Below are positions 1 to 7,792 of a stretch of 37,395 bases of DNA, piece after piece. The stretch spans positions 1 through 37,395 of the forward strand of contig NZ_CAMLJP010000059.1 of assembly GCF_946480385.1 (NCBI RefSeq), read 5' to 3'. The stretch's first letter is position 1. Each line of letters opens with the position of its first letter. Both the position numbers and the translations under genes were made by a program. The stretch is from an uncultured Azospirillum sp. (lineage in GTDB: Bacteria > Pseudomonadota > Alphaproteobacteria > Azospirillales > Azospirillaceae). The notes beneath the pieces were generated by a model, which was given only the letters and a program-made list of their open reading frames with translations, ran no database searches and was not told the DNA's origin.

Positions 1-667
1 TGGTCGTCAGCCCGCGCGCCGCCAGCGCGGCATAGTCCGGCAGGCTGTCGGCCGGCCAGTCCGCCAGCAGATCTTCGCGCGACACGCTGATGTGGGCGAC
101 CGGCCGCACCCCGCGCCCGCCGCCATGGATGTTGACGTGCGAGCCCCGCGGGTGCCAGCCGCCGGCCAGCCCCATCATCCGCAGGATGTCGGCATGGTAT
201 TCCAGCTCCGCCACCGAATTGGCGAGGGTGGCGGGGTTGGCGCTGTTCAGCACGCAATACTGGTCCGGGTGCAGCCCGATGCGGATGTCCGCCTCGATCG
301 CCTTGCGGCCGGCATGCTCCAGCCCGCTTTGCACCAGGGCCTGGACGCCGGGCTGGCGGTAGAGCGGCCGTCCGATCTCGTGCGTGTAGGCCGGCAGCAG
401 CCCGCTGTTGACGCGCAGCAGGCGGCGGTAGGCCGGATGCCGGGCGACCTCGTCCAGCTGCAGGTGCAGGGCCTGGAGGTTGCGGCGCAGCACCTCCGTC
501 AGCTTTTCCTCGGCGCGGGCGGGGCTCAGCTTGCTCAGCGTCGCGATGGTGACGGTGCCGGGATTCATGCGCTTGGCAAGGGCGGCGTCGCCATCGGGCG
601 GGACAAACTGGCAGCACCAGCCGAAACGGGCGGCGGACGGGGGCGGCAGGGCGGAACTGTCGGGCAT
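1..667 (-). CDS. uvsE: UV DNA damage endonuclease (UvsE/UVDE), 5' part only
   Basis: The gene starts at the ATG at 667 and runs off the left edge, so only the N-terminal 222 codons are present. The translation shows UVDE-family signatures: a start of the type RFGWCCQFVP, then RIGLHPDQYCVLNS, an AELEYHADILRMMGL helix, and VNIHGGG with conserved metal-ligand His residues. The family is a TIM-barrel, metal-dependent endonuclease that nicks DNA 5' of cyclobutane dimers and 6-4 photoproducts, giving a repair route independent of UvrABC. Characterised members are about 300 residues, so roughly a quarter of the protein is missing. No strong ribosome binding site is visible before this ATG, so the exact start is less certain than the identity. 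It points away from the replication genes and is probably unrelated to them. Confidence 0.85.
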   Translation of the reverse strand, partial: MPDSSALPPPSAARFGWCCQFVPPDGDAALAKRMNPGTVTIATLSKLSPARAEEKLTEVLRRNLQALHLQLDEVARHPAYRRLLRVNSGLLPAYTHEIGRPLYRQPGVQALVQSGLEHAGRKAIEADIRIGLHPDQYCVLNSANPATLANSVAELEYHADILRMMGLAGGWHPRGSHVNIHGGGRGVRPVAHISVSREDLLADWPADSLPDYAALAARGLTT

Positions 668-703
668 CGGACGGCATGATGAAGCGGGCGGGCCGCTTAA
701 TAT

Positions 704-797
704 GGACCGCGGATCCGGAGCTTCCACCGCAAGCCAGTCCTGAACGGACTCATCCCATGCGGCGCAGCGCTCCCGTCGCCAAGGACCGCGGATCCGG
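704..797. repeat. Pair of exact 15-bp direct repeats
   Basis: GGACCGCGGATCCGG occurs at 704-718 and again at 783-797, 79 bp apart. The first copy is in the gap between uvsE and the next gene. The second lies in the 3' end of that gene. No function can be assigned; it could be the remnant of a short duplication. Confidence 0.5.
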
Positions 798-1424
798 GAC
801 GGCCGCCTCGCGCGGGGCGGCGTCGGCGAGCGCCTGCAGCCGGTCGGCCAGGGCGCGTTCAGGGGCGCAGATCTCCTCGCACAGGGCGCGCATCTCGGCG
901 ATGGAGGGGCGCCATTTGCGGCTGCGGCGCCAGCTGCGGGCGGCGGCGTCGATCACCCAGGCCGGGTATTCGCCGAGATCGTCGGCCCAGTCGAGCGCCA
1001 TCATCCGCTCCACCTCCGGCGACAATCCCTTGGCCGGGAAATGGCTGAGCAGGGTCAGCACGCGGCCGAGCAGATGGTCGCTGTCGGCCGGGGCCAGCAC
1101 GGTGGCGGACAGTTCCTCCAGGGCTTGGCGGGCGAGCGCGGCCTGCGCGGTGGTGACGCCGGCGGGGGGAGACCATTGCTCGATCATGCCGTCGAAGCCG
1201 TCCTCGCCGAAACGCGGGCGGCGGTCGGTACGACCCTGGGCCAGAAGCTCCTGAAGCGGCGGCGGTAGCGCGGCGGTCAGCCGGATCCGGCGCTGGGGAG
1301 CGGGCAGCGTGGGGTCGAAGGCGGCGGCCGGCGAGGCGGGACTGTGGGTGCGTAGCAGGGCGGTGATGGTGGCGCTGCCGGGGCGGGCCTGTCCGGATCT
1401 TGCAGTCATCGGCTTTCCCTTCAT
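750..1424 (-). CDS. Hypothetical protein, probable replication accessory
   Basis: A 224-residue protein that I do not recognise by name. The N-terminal third is low in structure and rich in Pro, Ala and Arg. The region around residues 130-190 is helical and contains WADDLGEYPAWVIDAAARSW followed by a W-R-P-S-I-A-E-M-R-A-L pattern. That pattern is reminiscent of plasmid and phage proteins acting with replicative helicases, but this is only a resemblance. The start ATG overlaps the stop of the upstream winged-helix gene by 4 bp (ATGA), so the two are translationally coupled and transcribed away from the origin. The position two genes from oriV supports a role in replication. A second, in-frame Met at residue 6 is an alternative start. 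Confidence 0.7.
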   Translation of the reverse strand: MKGKPMTARSGQARPGSATITALLRTHSPASPAAAFDPTLPAPQRRIRLTAALPPPLQELLAQGRTDRRPRFGEDGFDGMIEQWSPPAGVTTAQAALARQALEELSATVLAPADSDHLLGRVLTLLSHFPAKGLSPEVERMMALDWADDLGEYPAWVIDAAARSWRRSRKWRPSIAEMRALCEEICAPERALADRLQALADAAPREAAVPDPRSLATGALRRMG

Positions 1425-2245
1425 GACCAGGAGGGGGTGGAGCGCTGGCGCAGTTCGGCGGCGGCGGCGCTCCAGGCGTTGAGACGCTGTTCGGCGGCGG
1501 TGGCGGTAGCGGGCGGACGGCTGGACGCGGTTATCGGCGAACGGTCGCGGGACACCGGTGCCTTGCCGACGGCGGCGTCCTGCGACAGCCAGGCTCTCCA
1601 GGCCGAGGAGACGTCGCGGTAGCGGTAGCCATGGGCGCGGCAGCGCAGGATGAAGCCTTCGACATGGCGGCCGAGGTCGATGTCGGCATGGCGGGCCTTG
1701 GCCCAGGCGAGGTCGGCGGCGGTCGGCATCCAGTCTTCCGGAACCTGCTGTGCCCGCTCTCGTGTGTCCGTGGGCTCGCCCGAAGCGAGCGAGTCCGGAA
1801 TCTGTTTGGAATGGACCTGTTCCTGACTCGCCGGCGGACAGGGGGTGTTTGTCGCCGAGTCATCCCTGTCGGCCGCCGGAACAGGGCGGGGCGCGGCGGC
1901 GACGTCCGCCGATTCCGTGTCTGCCGGGGTGAAGCGCAGGCGGTAGAGGCAGGACAGCCGGGCGCCGTCACGGCCGCGGCGATGCTCGATGCCGACCAGC
2001 CCTAGGTCGCTCAAACCTTGGATGATGCGGTTGATGGTGGGGCGGGAGCGCTTCAGCTTGCTGGCGAGCGTCGACTGCGACGGCCAGCACAGGCCGCCGT
2101 CGTCGGCGAAGGTGGCCAACGCCGCCAGCACGGCGAACCCATCGGCGTCCAAGCCGGGGTGGTCGAGCCACCATGCCGGAATCCGTCCCCAGCGCCGGGT
2201 GTCGAGGGGGTGGCCGTCTGTCGGGTGTGGTGTCGGGTGCGACAT
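1421..2245 (-). CDS. Winged-helix protein with DnaT-like C-terminal region
   Basis: A 274-residue protein. I chose the ATG at 2245 because GGAG sits 6 bases upstream; the open frame continues to 2614, but that extension runs through the iterons and reads as repetitive Arg/Pro-rich peptide. Residues about 18-95 form a helix-turn-helix/winged-helix domain (CWPSQSTLASKLKRSRPTIN recognition region). Residues about 165-220 (EDWMPTAADLAWA, then E-G-F-I, ending in W-R-A-W-L) resemble the DnaT-type primosomal DNA-binding domain. The gene diverges from repA across the origin and overlaps the next gene by 4 bp. Inferred role: origin binding or primosome loading for this replicon, or a transcriptional regulator of it. 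The winged helix is clear; the DnaT match is by eye. Confidence 0.75.
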   Translation of the reverse strand: MSHPTPHPTDGHPLDTRRWGRIPAWWLDHPGLDADGFAVLAALATFADDGGLCWPSQSTLASKLKRSRPTINRIIQGLSDLGLVGIEHRRGRDGARLSCLYRLRFTPADTESADVAAAPRPVPAADRDDSATNTPCPPASQEQVHSKQIPDSLASGEPTDTRERAQQVPEDWMPTAADLAWAKARHADIDLGRHVEGFILRCRAHGYRYRDVSSAWRAWLSQDAAVGKAPVSRDRSPITASSRPPATATAAEQRLNAWSAAAAELRQRSTPSWS

Positions 2246-2381
2246 GGGAAACTCCGCAAAGCATGGAACCGGCTGGCGGCCAGGGGGAATGGTCCAACTG
2301 GACGGCCGGTGAACTTGCGGGAAGGATTCCGCCGGTCGGCGCGGGCGTCGAATCGCGGGCAAATGGGACCGAGTCCGGTGT

Positions 2382-2460
2382 GTCCCCTTCGCCCGCAGCT
2401 GTGTCCCATCAGCCCGCGCCTGTGTCACCTTTGGTCGCGGAGCGGTCCCATTTGGCCGCG
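2382..2460 (+). repeat. Forward iteron array, four units in 21-bp phase
   Basis: Iteron units begin at 2382, 2403, 2424 and 2445, exactly 21 bp apart, which is two helical turns. Units read GTCCCCTTCGCCCGCA, GTCCCATCAGCCCGCG, GTCACCTTTGGTCGCG and GTCCCATTTGGCCGCG. Exact helical phasing lets initiator monomers bind on one face of the DNA. Confidence 0.85.
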
Positions 2461-2482
2461 GCAGGCTTGCGAATCGGATTCG

Positions 2483-2750
2483 ATCCCGTTTGCCCGCGTT
2501 TGGTGGGGGCGGGTTGTCCCGCTTGCTCGCGGTTGGGCGGGCGGATAGTCGCGTGGGCTCGCGGGGGAGAGAAGAGATTCGGTCCCATTTGCCCGCGTTT
2601 GCGCCGGCTGCCACAGCTTATACGGTTGGGCTTGTGTCCTGAATGCTCGCGGTTTGGAGTCCGCTGCATTCCGGTCTGTCCCATTTGCCCGCGTTTCGTC
2701 GTGCTGGCGGGGGAATGGGGGCGCCCGAGTCTCTGTCCCAAATGCTCGCG
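2483..2750 (+). repeat. Dispersed forward iterons
   Basis: Seven further same-orientation units start at 2483, 2516, 2548 (weak), 2582, 2636, 2678 and 2735. Units at 2582 and 2678 carry the full consensus. Spacings are 33, 32, 34, 54, 42 and 57 bp, so only the 2636-to-2678 step (42 bp) keeps a multiple of 21. Confidence 0.75.
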
Positions 2751-2825
2751 CTTCGCCGTTCCGCTCCCGATTCGGGACGATCGGGGTGGTTCCGGGACCG
2801 TCGGGCGGCGACGATCCGGGCGAAG

Positions 2826-2883
2826 CGCGGGCATTCGGGACACAGGTGCGGGCAATTCCTACACAAGCGCGGCCAAACGGGAC
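2826..2883 (-). repeat. Inverted iteron trio beside repA
   Basis: Three inverted units occupy 2826-2841, 2847-2862 and 2868-2883, again 21 bp apart (CGCGGGCATTCGGGAC, TGCGGGCAATTCCTAC, CGCGGCCAAACGGGAC). They lie 87 to 144 bp upstream of the repA start, where the repA promoter should be, so binding of RepA here could repress its own transcription. Confidence 0.75.
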
Positions 2884-2969
2884 ACAGCGCTTGGTGGTGA
2901 CTCCTTGCCGTCGGTTGCGTCGATCCGACACCAGCCCCTATCGTGGCGGTTGGCGAGGAGGGATGAGCC

Positions 2970-4142
2970 ATGAGCAAGGCGAACGCGGTCCAGCTGACTC
3001 TGTTCGAGATGGAGGACCGCAGTCAGTCCCATATGATCGCGCTTTACGACACGGCGCCGCGATTCGTGTTCGTGTCGAAGGGCCGCGGGACCGAGCCGGA
3101 GCTGCCGGCCGCCAATGCGTTCGTCCAGTCGGTGCACAAGGAGTTCCCCTTTAAGGACGCCCTGTTCTCGCTGACCTTGCAGCCCGCCCGCATCTACCGC
3201 CCGGCCAAGCCCGGACCCGGCGAGGATCCGGCCGACAAGCGCATGGTCGAGTATGAAGTGTTCCCGTCGGAGCGCGAGCAGATCGTCGAACAGGTGGTCC
3301 GCCGCCTCGCCATGGACCGCTCGCGCCTGTCGCTGATGGGCGACAAGCAGGACCGGGTGCGCGTGCATTTCTCGCTGTACGAGATCCGGCGCGAACTGCG
3401 GGCGGTCAACCGGACGATGGACACGGCGGAGATCCGCGAGGCGCTGGAGATCCTGGCCCGTACCCGCATGATCATCAGCAAGATGCCGGAGAACGGCCGC
3501 AAGTCGGCGCGGCCCGTCCTGGAATCCTCTGTCTTCCCCACCCTCTACATCCGGCCGCGCACCGGCGAGGGCGGCGAGGATGACGAGAACGACACCTATC
3601 TGGAGTTCAACGCGCTGGTCGCCTCGGCCATCCGGAACCTGGAATTCAAGCCGATCTCCTACCAGTGGATCATGCGGCTGAAGAGCCCGGTGGCGCGCTG
3701 GCTCTACAACCGGCTGTCCATCGAGTATGGCGACCTCGACCTGACGCGGATGCCCGACGGCGTGCCGCCGATGATCCTGTCGGCCGACGACATCATCAAC
3801 AACAGCGGCATGAACGAGTGGAGCCGGCGGCGCGACACACTGCGCACCGTGACTTCGGCCGTGGATTCGCTGGTGGAGGAGGGAATCCTCGACCATGTCG
3901 AGAAGACGGTGTCGAAGGATGGCCGCCGCATCAACGACATCGAATACATCATGATGCCGAGCAAGAAGTTCCTGGATCAGGTGCGCCGCGGCAACGACGT
4001 GCAGGAGGCGAACGCCGCCACCTACCGCGCCCTGGCCGGTAGCGAAGAACGCCCGCGGGAGTTCCTGCCCATCACCCCCGGCCAGAGCGTCGAGATCCGC
4101 CGCCGCCGCGGCAACCTGCTGGGCGCCCAGGGCGAGGGGTGA
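2970..4142 (+). CDS. repA: Plasmid replication initiator RepA (RPA family)
   Basis: A 390-residue initiator. AGGAGGG at 2956-2962 lies 7 bases before the ATG. The N-terminal half carries the segments typical of the RPA (replication initiator protein A) family of alphaproteobacterial plasmids: SHMIALYDTAPRFVFVSKG, LTLQPARI, then EYEVFPSEREQIVEQVVRRLAM and a VRVHFSLYEIRREL helix. The middle (about residues 205-310) looks like a second winged-helix unit: LEFNALVASAIRNLEFKPIS, WLYNRLSIEYG, then a helix-turn-helix-like stretch ending in a V-D-S-L-V-E-E-G-I-L-D helix. The C-terminal tail is Arg-rich. RepA would bind the adjacent iterons, open the origin and recruit the helicase; copy number would be set by iteron occupancy. 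The 21-bp-phased iterons next door make the assignment firm. Confidence 0.93.
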   Translation: MSKANAVQLTLFEMEDRSQSHMIALYDTAPRFVFVSKGRGTEPELPAANAFVQSVHKEFPFKDALFSLTLQPARIYRPAKPGPGEDPADKRMVEYEVFPSEREQIVEQVVRRLAMDRSRLSLMGDKQDRVRVHFSLYEIRRELRAVNRTMDTAEIREALEILARTRMIISKMPENGRKSARPVLESSVFPTLYIRPRTGEGGEDDENDTYLEFNALVASAIRNLEFKPISYQWIMRLKSPVARWLYNRLSIEYGDLDLTRMPDGVPPMILSADDIINNSGMNEWSRRRDTLRTVTSAVDSLVEEGILDHVEKTVSKDGRRINDIEYIMMPSKKFLDQVRRGNDVQEANAATYRALAGSEERPREFLPITPGQSVEIRRRRGNLLGAQGEG

Positions 4143-4440
4143 TCCTCCCCATTTCGGATTGAAGCCCGACCGGCCGGCATGGTTGTCGCCCGATCGGCTT
4201 CGGATTCATATCTAAAGAAGTAATCCACCCTTTGCCGTAAAACGGGAAATGCCCTCTACGGGATGGTTGTTTTTCCCCCGCTACATCTTAAAATAAAACG
4301 ACCCTAAAGCGGTCGGTAAGATAACAAAGAATTCGAAACAACTGACGGCGTAAATCATCGTCGCATATCTTTCAAAAGTCCCGAAATTCGGGCTGGCTGC
4401 AAGGCTGGTCTTGAGGGATTTTGTCTGGGAGGATGCCGCC
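4143..4440. other. AT-rich intergenic region after repA
   Basis: No gene is seen in these 298 bp. About 4200-4380 is much richer in A/T than the rest of the window, with short A and T runs. An imperfect inverted repeat with AAGCC at 4161 and GGCTT at 4196 follows the repA stop and may act as its terminator. The AT-rich part could serve as the promoter of the next gene or as a DNA-unwinding element for the origin; the sequence alone does not decide. Confidence 0.5.
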
Positions 4441-5868
4441 ATGCGCGAGACGCAGTCCGGCTTTCTGCGCCCTTTCCTGCATCGTGCCGATCTGCTGCGG
4501 CGGTTTCAGCATGGTGATGACGCCAGACCGCAAAGTCCGGGCTCTTTACGTCCCTGTCTGGCCGTGCTGACGGTCCTGGCGCTGCCGGTGCAACTGGACG
4601 GCGTCTCCTGGCGGGCGGGAATGCAGCCTGCCGGAATGGCGCAGGGGGAAAATGCCGGGGAAAGTGGCAGGGAGGATGGCGGGGCGGACAGCACACTGGA
4701 TTCCTGGCTCGTCGTGCGCGAGAAGCCGCCGGCCAACGCCCTGCCAGCCACCGCGCCGCCGGCGGATGCCGTCGCCACGCGCACGATGGTGATCCCCAAA
4801 CGGGACGAGGCCAAAGGGGCCGGGGCAAAAGGCGACGGAGCGGAGACCGACTGGCGGCTGATGCCGTTCGTCGCCGCCCAGGCTTCCGGCAACGGGGCGG
4901 GGCAGCCGATCCTGCTGTCCATCGCCGTCACCGCCCCCTATGGCCAGCCGAACCCGCAGCATGAAGCGCTCACCTATGTGCTGATCGACAATCTGCCGAC
5001 GAAGGCCAGACTTTCGAACGGAGAGAGGGGCGCGGACGGTGCGTGGAAGGTGCAATTGGAAGGGCTGCGCGACCTGACCCTGACCTTGCCGCCGGAAAGC
5101 TCCGATCCGGTGATGCTGCACATCACGGCGGTGACCGACCATGGCGGCGGCGTGGTCGCCAGACAGGCGGTCAATCTGGCGATCCCGATCTCCGAAACGG
5201 TCGCCGCCGCCGAACCGCCGGTGCCGGACACACCGCCGCCGGCGCAAGGAGGCTCCTCCCAGACCGTGGAGCAGGCCATGGCGGCGACCGGGCCGGATGC
5301 GGGGCCGGTGGGATCGGGAAGCGCCGCGTCACCGTCGCCGCAGGACTCGCCGCAAAGCGAAGCCGTTGCGAGCGAGGCCGCACCGGATCCGGTGCCCGCT
5401 CCGGCACCTGTCGAATCGCCGGATCGGGAGATTGACGCCGCCCCCGAGGTGACCGTGCAGGCGGCTGTTCCGGAGGCTGTCGCCGCGCCGCCCGCGCCGG
5501 AGCCGCCGGTCACCATCGCCGCCCTTCCGGCCGCGCCGGCGGTGGCCGCCCCACGTCCGCCCAAGCTGCCGTCGGGCGTGCCCGAGGCAGCGCTGATGAA
5601 GCGGGGCGACGATCTGTTCGCCCAGGGCGATCTGGCGGGGGCGCGGCTCTATTACGAGATGCTGGCCGCGACAGGCAATGCGAAGGCGGCCTTCGCGCTC
5701 GGCCGGACCCACGATCCGCTGGTCCATGAGCGGCTGCATGTCCGCGGGCTTCCGCCCGATCCGGAGCAGGCGGCCTCCTGGTACCGGCGGGCGGTCGCCG
5801 CCGGCAGCGGCGACGCCGAACAGAACCTGAAGAAACTGACCGACTGGCTCGCCGGTAAGTCCAGATAG
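4441..5868 (+). CDS. Pro/Ala-rich envelope protein with Sel1-like C-terminus
   Basis: A 475-residue protein starting at the ATG at 4441, preceded by GGGAGG 7 bases upstream; an in-frame TTG at 4411 is less likely. A hydrophobic stretch at about residues 38-55 looks like a signal anchor. The middle (about 230-380) is low-complexity Pro/Ala/Glu, typical of a periplasm-spanning linker. The last 95 residues contain a Sel1/TPR-like helical repeat (ALMKRGDDLFAQGDLAGARL, then AAFALGRTHDP and AASWYRRAVAAGSGDAE). Such repeats usually bind partner proteins. The TAXI binding protein begins 35 bp downstream, so the two are likely co-transcribed. Function otherwise unknown. Confidence 0.8.
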   Translation: MRETQSGFLRPFLHRADLLRRFQHGDDARPQSPGSLRPCLAVLTVLALPVQLDGVSWRAGMQPAGMAQGENAGESGREDGGADSTLDSWLVVREKPPANALPATAPPADAVATRTMVIPKRDEAKGAGAKGDGAETDWRLMPFVAAQASGNGAGQPILLSIAVTAPYGQPNPQHEALTYVLIDNLPTKARLSNGERGADGAWKVQLEGLRDLTLTLPPESSDPVMLHITAVTDHGGGVVARQAVNLAIPISETVAAAEPPVPDTPPPAQGGSSQTVEQAMAATGPDAGPVGSGSAASPSPQDSPQSEAVASEAAPDPVPAPAPVESPDREIDAAPEVTVQAAVPEAVAAPPAPEPPVTIAALPAAPAVAAPRPPKLPSGVPEAALMKRGDDLFAQGDLAGARLYYEMLAATGNAKAAFALGRTHDPLVHERLHVRGLPPDPEQAASWYRRAVAAGSGDAEQNLKKLTDWLAGKSR

Positions 5869-5903
5869 CCGGGCGCAGGCGGAGCCATCGAGGGGGGAGC
5901 ATC

Positions 5904-7025
5904 ATGAAGGCAGCGTTCTTCCGTATTCTTCGTTCGGGCCGCATGCTTGTGTTGGGGGCATGCATCGCCGGCGGCGCGATGGCGGGGGCCGGCTCGGCGT
6001 CGGCCGCCGATGCGCGCGGCGTCAACGCCAACAGCGGGACCGTCGGCATCGTGTCGGGCGGGGTCGAGGGGACCTATGTGCGCATCGCCGCCGATCTGGC
6101 GTCGGTGCTGGACGACGGCGACACGCTGCGCGTCCTGCCGATGCTGGGCAAGGGGTCGGTGCAGAACCTGAAGGACATCGTGCTGCTGAAGGGGATCGAC
6201 GTCGGCATCGTGCAGTCGGACGTTCTCGCCTATGCCAAGCGCGAAAGGCTTCTGCCCAATCTCGACCGGCGGGTCAAATACATCGCCAAGCTCTACAACG
6301 AGGAAATGCACATCCTCGCCGGCCCCGGCGTGACGCGGATCGAGGATCTGGCCGGCCGCAAGGTCAATGTCGACGTGCAGGGAAGCGGGACCAGCATGAC
6401 GGCCTCGCTGGTCTTCGACATGCTGGGCATCAAGGTGGAGCCGCAGGCGGACGACCAGGCCCTGGCGCTGGAGAAGCTGCGCCGGGGAGAGATCGCGGCG
6501 ATGGCCTATGTCGCCGGCAAGCCGACCCGGCTGTTCCGCGACCTGAAAGGGAATGACGGGCTGCATTTCCTGTCGATCCCGATGAGCGCCGCCCTGCTCG
6601 ACACCTATCTGCCGTCGCGGCTGACCAGCGCTGATTATGAGGGGCTGATCAAGCCCGGCGAAGAGGTCGACACCGTGGCGGTCGGTGCGGTGATGGCGGT
6701 TTATGGCTGGGACCGCGACGTGGACCGCCACCGCAAGGTCGCCCGCTTCGTCGACGCCTTCTTCAGCAAGTTCGACGAGTTCCTGAAGCCGCCGCGCCAT
6801 CCGAAATGGAAGGAGGTCAATCTGGCGGCCGACGTGCCCGGCTGGGCCCGCTTCGAGCCGGCCGAACAATGGCTGCGTCAGGCGTCGGCAGCGAAGGAGC
6901 CGCAGACCGCCGCCGCGCGGAAGGAGGAGTTCCGCAGCTTCGTCGAACAGCGCGGGGTCCCGCCCCAGCAGGCGGAGAAGCTGTTCGAGCAGTTCCTGCT
7001 GTGGCAGGCGCGCTCGCCGCAATAG
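5904..7025 (+). CDS. TAXI-family TRAP transporter solute-binding protein
   Basis: A 373-residue periplasmic binding protein with a strong GGGGGGAG ribosome binding site. A signal peptide ends near residue 33 (GAGSASAADA). The mature part has the TAXI pattern: SGTVGIVSGGVEGTYVRIAADLA, GSVQNLKDIVLLKGIDVGIVQSD, KYIAKLYNEEMHILAG, and a VNVDVQGSGTSMTASLVFDM segment that shapes the ligand pocket. TAXI proteins normally feed a fused DctQM-type TRAP permease importing carboxylates or amino acids. No permease is present here, so this is an orphan binding protein or one that serves a permease elsewhere or a sensory partner. It follows the Sel1-like gene by 35 bp and converges on tetR with a 7-bp gap. 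Confidence 0.9.
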   Translation: MKAAFFRILRSGRMLVLGACIAGGAMAGAGSASAADARGVNANSGTVGIVSGGVEGTYVRIAADLASVLDDGDTLRVLPMLGKGSVQNLKDIVLLKGIDVGIVQSDVLAYAKRERLLPNLDRRVKYIAKLYNEEMHILAGPGVTRIEDLAGRKVNVDVQGSGTSMTASLVFDMLGIKVEPQADDQALALEKLRRGEIAAMAYVAGKPTRLFRDLKGNDGLHFLSIPMSAALLDTYLPSRLTSADYEGLIKPGEEVDTVAVGAVMAVYGWDRDVDRHRKVARFVDAFFSKFDEFLKPPRHPKWKEVNLAADVPGWARFEPAEQWLRQASAAKEPQTAAARKEEFRSFVEQRGVPPQQAEKLFEQFLLWQARSPQ

Positions 7026-7032
7026 GGAGCGG

Positions 7033-7680
7033 TCAGCAGGGGATGACGGCCTTCAACCCGTCGATCAGACGGTCGAGGCCGAAGCGGAAGCGGGCGTCGG
7101 CATCGTCCGATGCCAGCAGCATAACCGTGGCGGCGGCGTTGGGGTAGCGCGCCGCCTGCTCCGCGGTCAGCTGCTGGGCCACGCGTTTCAGGTCCACGCC
7201 CTCCCCGTTCCCTCCCCCGGCGGGGGGCGGCATCGTCGCCTGTTCCTCGATGGTGAAGCCGATCACGAAATACTGCATCGTGAACAGCGTATGGACCGCC
7301 ATGCGCTCGTCGGCGCCGGCGGCGCGCAGCCTCGCGATGACGTGGTCGCTGATGCGCAGCACATTGTCCATCGTCGGGAAGGTGCCGGCATAGACCCGTG
7401 CCCCATCGCGCCGGGATTTCAAAGCACGGCGAAACTCCGTCGCCACGGAGCGCAGCCACTCGTCCCAAGGCAAGTCGTCGTCGGGCGGCAGCGTCATCTC
7501 CGCCAGAAGCGCGTCGGCCATCGCGTCGAGCAGGGCCTGCTTGCCGGCGAAATGCCAGTAGAGCGACGGCGCCTGGATCCGCAGCGCGGCGGCGAGTCGC
7601 CGCATCGTCAGCCCATCCGCCCCCACCTCGTCCAGCAGGGCCATCGCGGCGTCGATGATGTCCTGTCGTTGCACGCGCAT
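7033..7680 (-). CDS. TetR-family transcriptional regulator
   Basis: A 215-residue regulator. The N-terminal helix-turn-helix is clear at about residues 24-50 (LTMRRLAAALRIQAPSLYWHFAGKQALL). The C-terminal part resembles the TetR_C ligand domain found in TetR proper and relatives (a W-L-R-S helix, then VHTLFTMQYFVIGFTIEEQ). It is divergently placed against the PPOX gene, and two palindromic sites lie between them, so it most likely represses itself and that gene until a small molecule is bound. The inducer cannot be read from the sequence. Confidence 0.92.
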   Translation of the reverse strand: MRVQRQDIIDAAMALLDEVGADGLTMRRLAAALRIQAPSLYWHFAGKQALLDAMADALLAEMTLPPDDDLPWDEWLRSVATEFRRALKSRRDGARVYAGTFPTMDNVLRISDHVIARLRAAGADERMAVHTLFTMQYFVIGFTIEEQATMPPPAGGGNGEGVDLKRVAQQLTAEQAARYPNAAATVMLLASDDADARFRFGLDRLIDGLKAVIPC

Positions 7681-7715
7681 GGCCGTCCCCCGTCCTCTCC
7701 GTCACGGTTGACAAT

Positions 7716-7748
7716 CTAACGGCGTTAGGTCAAACCTAACAACGTTAG
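7716..7748. promoter_or_regulatory. Twin TetR operators
   Basis: Two 13-bp dyads, CTAACGGCGTTAG (7716-7728) and CTAACAACGTTAG (7736-7748), have the same arms CTAAC/GTTAG and start exactly 20 bp apart. They lie 36 bp upstream of tetR and 45 bp upstream of the PPOX gene, so they are well placed to control both divergent promoters. Confidence 0.8.
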
Positions 7749-7792
7749 TTTGGCAGCTGCACAGCGTTGCCGCGCAGGAGAGGAGGACTTGA

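Larger units (their letters stand above)
2246..2969. other. Iteron-type replication origin (oriV)
   Basis: This 724-bp region between the divergent accessory gene and repA has no credible gene. It holds about 15 copies of a 16-bp iteron with consensus near GTCCCATTTGCCCGCG. Perfect or near-perfect copies are at 2355-2370 (inverted), 2445-2460, 2582-2597 and 2678-2693. Degenerate copies are at 2382, 2403, 2424, 2483, 2516, 2548, 2636 and 2735, with three inverted copies at 2826-2883 next to repA. Iterons flanking a gene for an RPA-type initiator are the expected layout of a RepA-controlled origin. I could not find a good DnaA box. The AT-rich stretch expected for strand opening is not obvious here, but one lies downstream of repA. 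Confidence 0.85.

Noticed and set aside
2605..2625. Possible DnaA box near CACAGCTTATAC in the origin
   Set aside because: It does not match TTATNCACA on either strand well enough.
2246..2930. Overlapping open frames on both strands in the origin, with repeated peptides such as RANGT or GKWDR
   Set aside because: The repeats come from the 21-bp iteron spacing, which is seven codons. No ribosome binding site or domain supports them.
2859..3896. 345-codon minus-strand frame opposite repA
   Set aside because: It lies entirely opposite a confidently identified RepA, and its sequence is His/Arg/Asp-rich, as expected of the reverse complement of a GC-rich gene.
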